NCBI GenBank assembly: GCA_022432975.1
Contig: CM039502.1
Coordinates: forward strand, 19,291,453-19,355,452
Source of the DNA: Begonia masoniana
Lineage: Eukaryota; Streptophyta; Magnoliopsida; Cucurbitales; Begoniaceae
Length of the DNA stretch: 64,000 nt
Direction: 5' to 3'
Shown piece after piece: positions 61,842-64,000 of this stretch. Numbering within the stretch: the stretch's first letter is position 1; each line of letters opens with the position of its first letter. Both the position numbers and the translations under genes were made by a program. Under the pieces are notes generated by a model. That model did no database searches and was not told the origin of the DNA. It saw only the letters and a program-made list of their open reading frames with translations.

Positions 61842-64000
61842 TGTAACGGCCAAAAATTTTGGTTATGGGTTTTGAATTTTTGGCTTTCGGGTTTTCGCTC
61901 TTAGGGATATTTTTGTAAATGAGCGAATTAAGCTCGTTTTGTGAACGGGAAATTTTGTTAGAACCCTAGGAACAAATTGGAATATTTGGAGAAATAAGAA
62001 AATTTAGAGAAAACCGAATCGATAGGTTAATTGATGAGTTTACGCAAGAAATTTACAAAAAGGCATTTAGGTAATTTTGAAGTCAAAATTTTTATAAAAC
62101 CTAAAACTCATCCTTTTCTTTTCATTTCCCTCTTCTCCAACGTGAGTTCGTCACGGTTTCTTCCCCTTTTCCACTGCCATCCCTCAACATGATCGTGCTC
62201 CTCCGTTCCGATGATTTTCCTTCAAGTTTTCTTCCCTAAATCGATACTCTAGGTAAGCTCTATGCATGGTGTGTGTTTAGTAGTTGTTTTAGGGTTGATT
62301 TTGATTTAGGGTTTAGTGTAAAATTTCTGGATTTGGGAGAAATCGATAGGAAAGCGATTTTATGGCTCATGGATGATGTTTCGGTTGTGATTTAGGTAGG
62401 TAGAGTGAATTAATGGTGTGGGTGAATATTTAAGGTTAGGTTTTGGTGGTTGGAGGTTAGTAAAACACCATTAATGAAGCTTTGTAAATCATGAGCGTTT
62501 AGTGCTCGATGAAATGCCCGAATGAAGTGAAATAGAATTTTTGTAAAATTATCTTAGCTCGGGGTTTCGTTTAGTCTTAAATTTTATAATATAGAGTCGA
62601 TACTAATGACGTGCTATGATAATGCCTTAGGTAACTCAAGCTCTCAAAGGACGGTACTCGGCATAGCTAGGACTCCAGATAAGTGGTGTTAGGTTTCCGG
62701 CCCTTACGGCCATGCGTCATATCGATGTTAGGAATTTAATTTTTTGGTGATGTTTTCATGATTTCGGGGTTATGAAGAGTTAGGTAGACTAGGACATTTC
62801 CTATTAGTGGTCTGTTAGGCTCGTTTATGCACGTTATGAACTGTTGTGGATGATGTGTTGGTTGACCATTCTGCATGTGTTTGACTTATAGAGTGTTAAA
62901 GTCAGAATTTGTTTTGATTAGGTATTTGTGTATTAAGTATACCAATTTGATATGTATATATGCTACATCTGCCGATGATCTTTGAAGACATATGCCGATG
63001 ACGTGTCAAAGTTCTCATATGCTACATCTGCCGATGATCTTTGAAGACATATGCCGATGACGTGTCAAGTCAGTATATGTTTTCTCTGCCGATAGCCGTT
63101 TCTGAAGACAGATGCCGATGACGTGTCAAGTCAGTATATGTTTTCTCTGCCGATAGCCGTTTCTGAAGACAGATGCCGATGACGTGTCAAGTCAGTATAT
63201 GTTTTCTCTGCCGATAGCCGTTTCTGAAGACAGATGCCGATGACGTGTCAAAGTTCTCATATGCTACATCTGCCGATGATCTTTGAAGACATATGCCGAT
63301 GACGTGTCAAAGTTCTCATATGCTACATCTGCCGATGATCTTTGAAGACATATGCCGATGACGTGTCAAAGTTCTCATATGCTACATCTGCCGATGATCT
63401 TTGAAGACATATGCCGATGACGTGTCAAAGTTCTCATATGCTACATCTGCCGATGATCTTTGAAGACATATGCCGATGACGTGTCAAAGTTCTCATATGC
63501 TACATCTGCCGATGATCTTTGAAGACATATGCCGATGACGTGTCAAAGTTCTCATATGCTACATCTGCCGATGATCTTTGAAGACATATGCCGATGACGT
63601 GTCAAAGTTCTCATATGCTACATCTGCCGATGATCTTTGAAGACATATGCCGATGACGTGTCAAGTCAGTATATGTTTTCTCTGCCGATAGCCGTTTCTG
63701 AAGACAGATGCCGATGACGTGTCAAAGTTCTCATATGCTACATCTGCCGATGATCTTTGAAGACATATGCCGATGACGTGTCAAAGTTCTCATATGCTAC
63801 ATCTGCCGATGATCTTTGAAGACATATGCCGATGACGTGTCAAAGTTCTCATATGCTACATCTGCCGATGATCTTTGAAGACATATGCCGATGACGTGTC
63901 AAAGTTCTCATATGCTACATCTGCCGATGATCTTTGAAGACATATGCCGATGACGTGTCAAAGTTCTCATATGCTACATCTGCCGATGATCTTTGAAGAC
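61842..64000 (+). mobile_element. LTR J (partial, runs off right edge)
   Basis: Starts TGTAACGGCC in the middle of I. It has a TATA-like TTTTTATAAAACC near 62089, CT-rich leader, AGGTAAGC near 62251 and a long tandem array from 62962 onward. The target duplication (left copy would be CATCG, 61837-61841) cannot be checked. Whether J is a solo LTR or part of a full element is unknown. Confidence 0.8.
62962..64000 (+). repeat. 59/61-bp tandem array with ACGTGTC in every unit
   Basis: Two unit types. A (59 bp) begins GCTACATCTGCCGATGATC and B (61 bp) begins GTCAGTATATGTTTTCTCTG; both end CCGATGACGTGTCAA. The order is A2-B3-A7-B1-A5, the last copy cut by the window end. About 17 ACGTGTC motifs lie between 63001 and 63959. 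CATC...GATG self-complementary motifs are present. Confidence 0.9.

Noticed and set aside
62962..64000. CRISPR-like array
   Set aside because: Units are head-to-tail tandem repeats with no unique spacers and no cas genes, inside a plant LTR.

Overview
This is a window of plant nuclear DNA, most likely from a large, repeat-rich eudicot genome. It consists almost entirely of LTR retrotransposons nested inside one another. I recognise no cellular gene, tRNA, rRNA or CRISPR array. The plant assignment rests on Ty3/gypsy chromovirus proteins of the Tekay (Del) type: gag, CCHC knuckles, protease, RT, RNase H, integrase and a C-terminal chromodomain-like tail. It also rests on primer-binding sites complementary to initiator Met-tRNA (TGGTATCAGAGC), LTRs of about 2-2.7 kb with TG...CA ends, and a TRIM element. 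The species cannot be named from this sequence.

Layout. The oldest layer is a plus-strand element, here called Z. Its gag-protease region (about 1 kb in total) is scattered as six short pieces between 5917 and about 61110. Removing the insertions with their 5-bp target duplications restores the Z reading frame in phase at three junctions. Into Z are inserted: A (1-5916, minus, runs off the left edge); B (6034-17650, plus, duplication CAAAG); C (17852-26961, plus, non-coding interior, broken right end); D (27249-39374, minus, AACTC); F (39564-41762, plus, solo LTR, AAGGG); G (41923-61022, minus, TGAGT); and an LTR I (about 61111-61841). A further layer sits inside these: solo LTR K in B (13093-15278, ACAAC); a rearranged LTR piece in C (24221-25457); a 363-bp TRIM (L) in D's RT (32506-32868, CCTAA); solo LTR E in D's right LTR (37172-39356, CAATT); H in G (47134-56551, TAAAC); and J in I (61842 to the right edge).

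Coding state. A and B are old and full of nonsense changes; B has also lost the RT catalytic Asp pair. D and G are intermediate. H has the longest clean frame (RNase H to chromodomain), and its two LTRs are nearly the same apart from damaged stretches, so it is probably the youngest. C carries LTRs, a primer-binding-like site and a polypurine tract but no gag or pol I can recognise, so it would depend on another element's proteins.

Assembly problems. A 100-N gap, a 355-bp poly-C run, and a 1378-bp poly-T plus 169-bp poly-A run lie inside H. They look like consensus failure, not biology. Two near-perfect tandem arrays (27 bp x about 43 and 100 bp x about 15) in G's right LTR may be real expansions or misassembly.

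Most interesting signal. Each LTR family carries a variable block of self-complementary repeats in the downstream part of the LTR. Several blocks have amplified ACGT-core sequences of the kind bound by plant bZIP factors: CACGTG in D and F, TGACGTCA in G and K, ACGTGTC in J. D, G and K also share an 8-bp-stem/11-nt-loop hairpin whose closing base pair changes from A-T to G-C with pairing kept.
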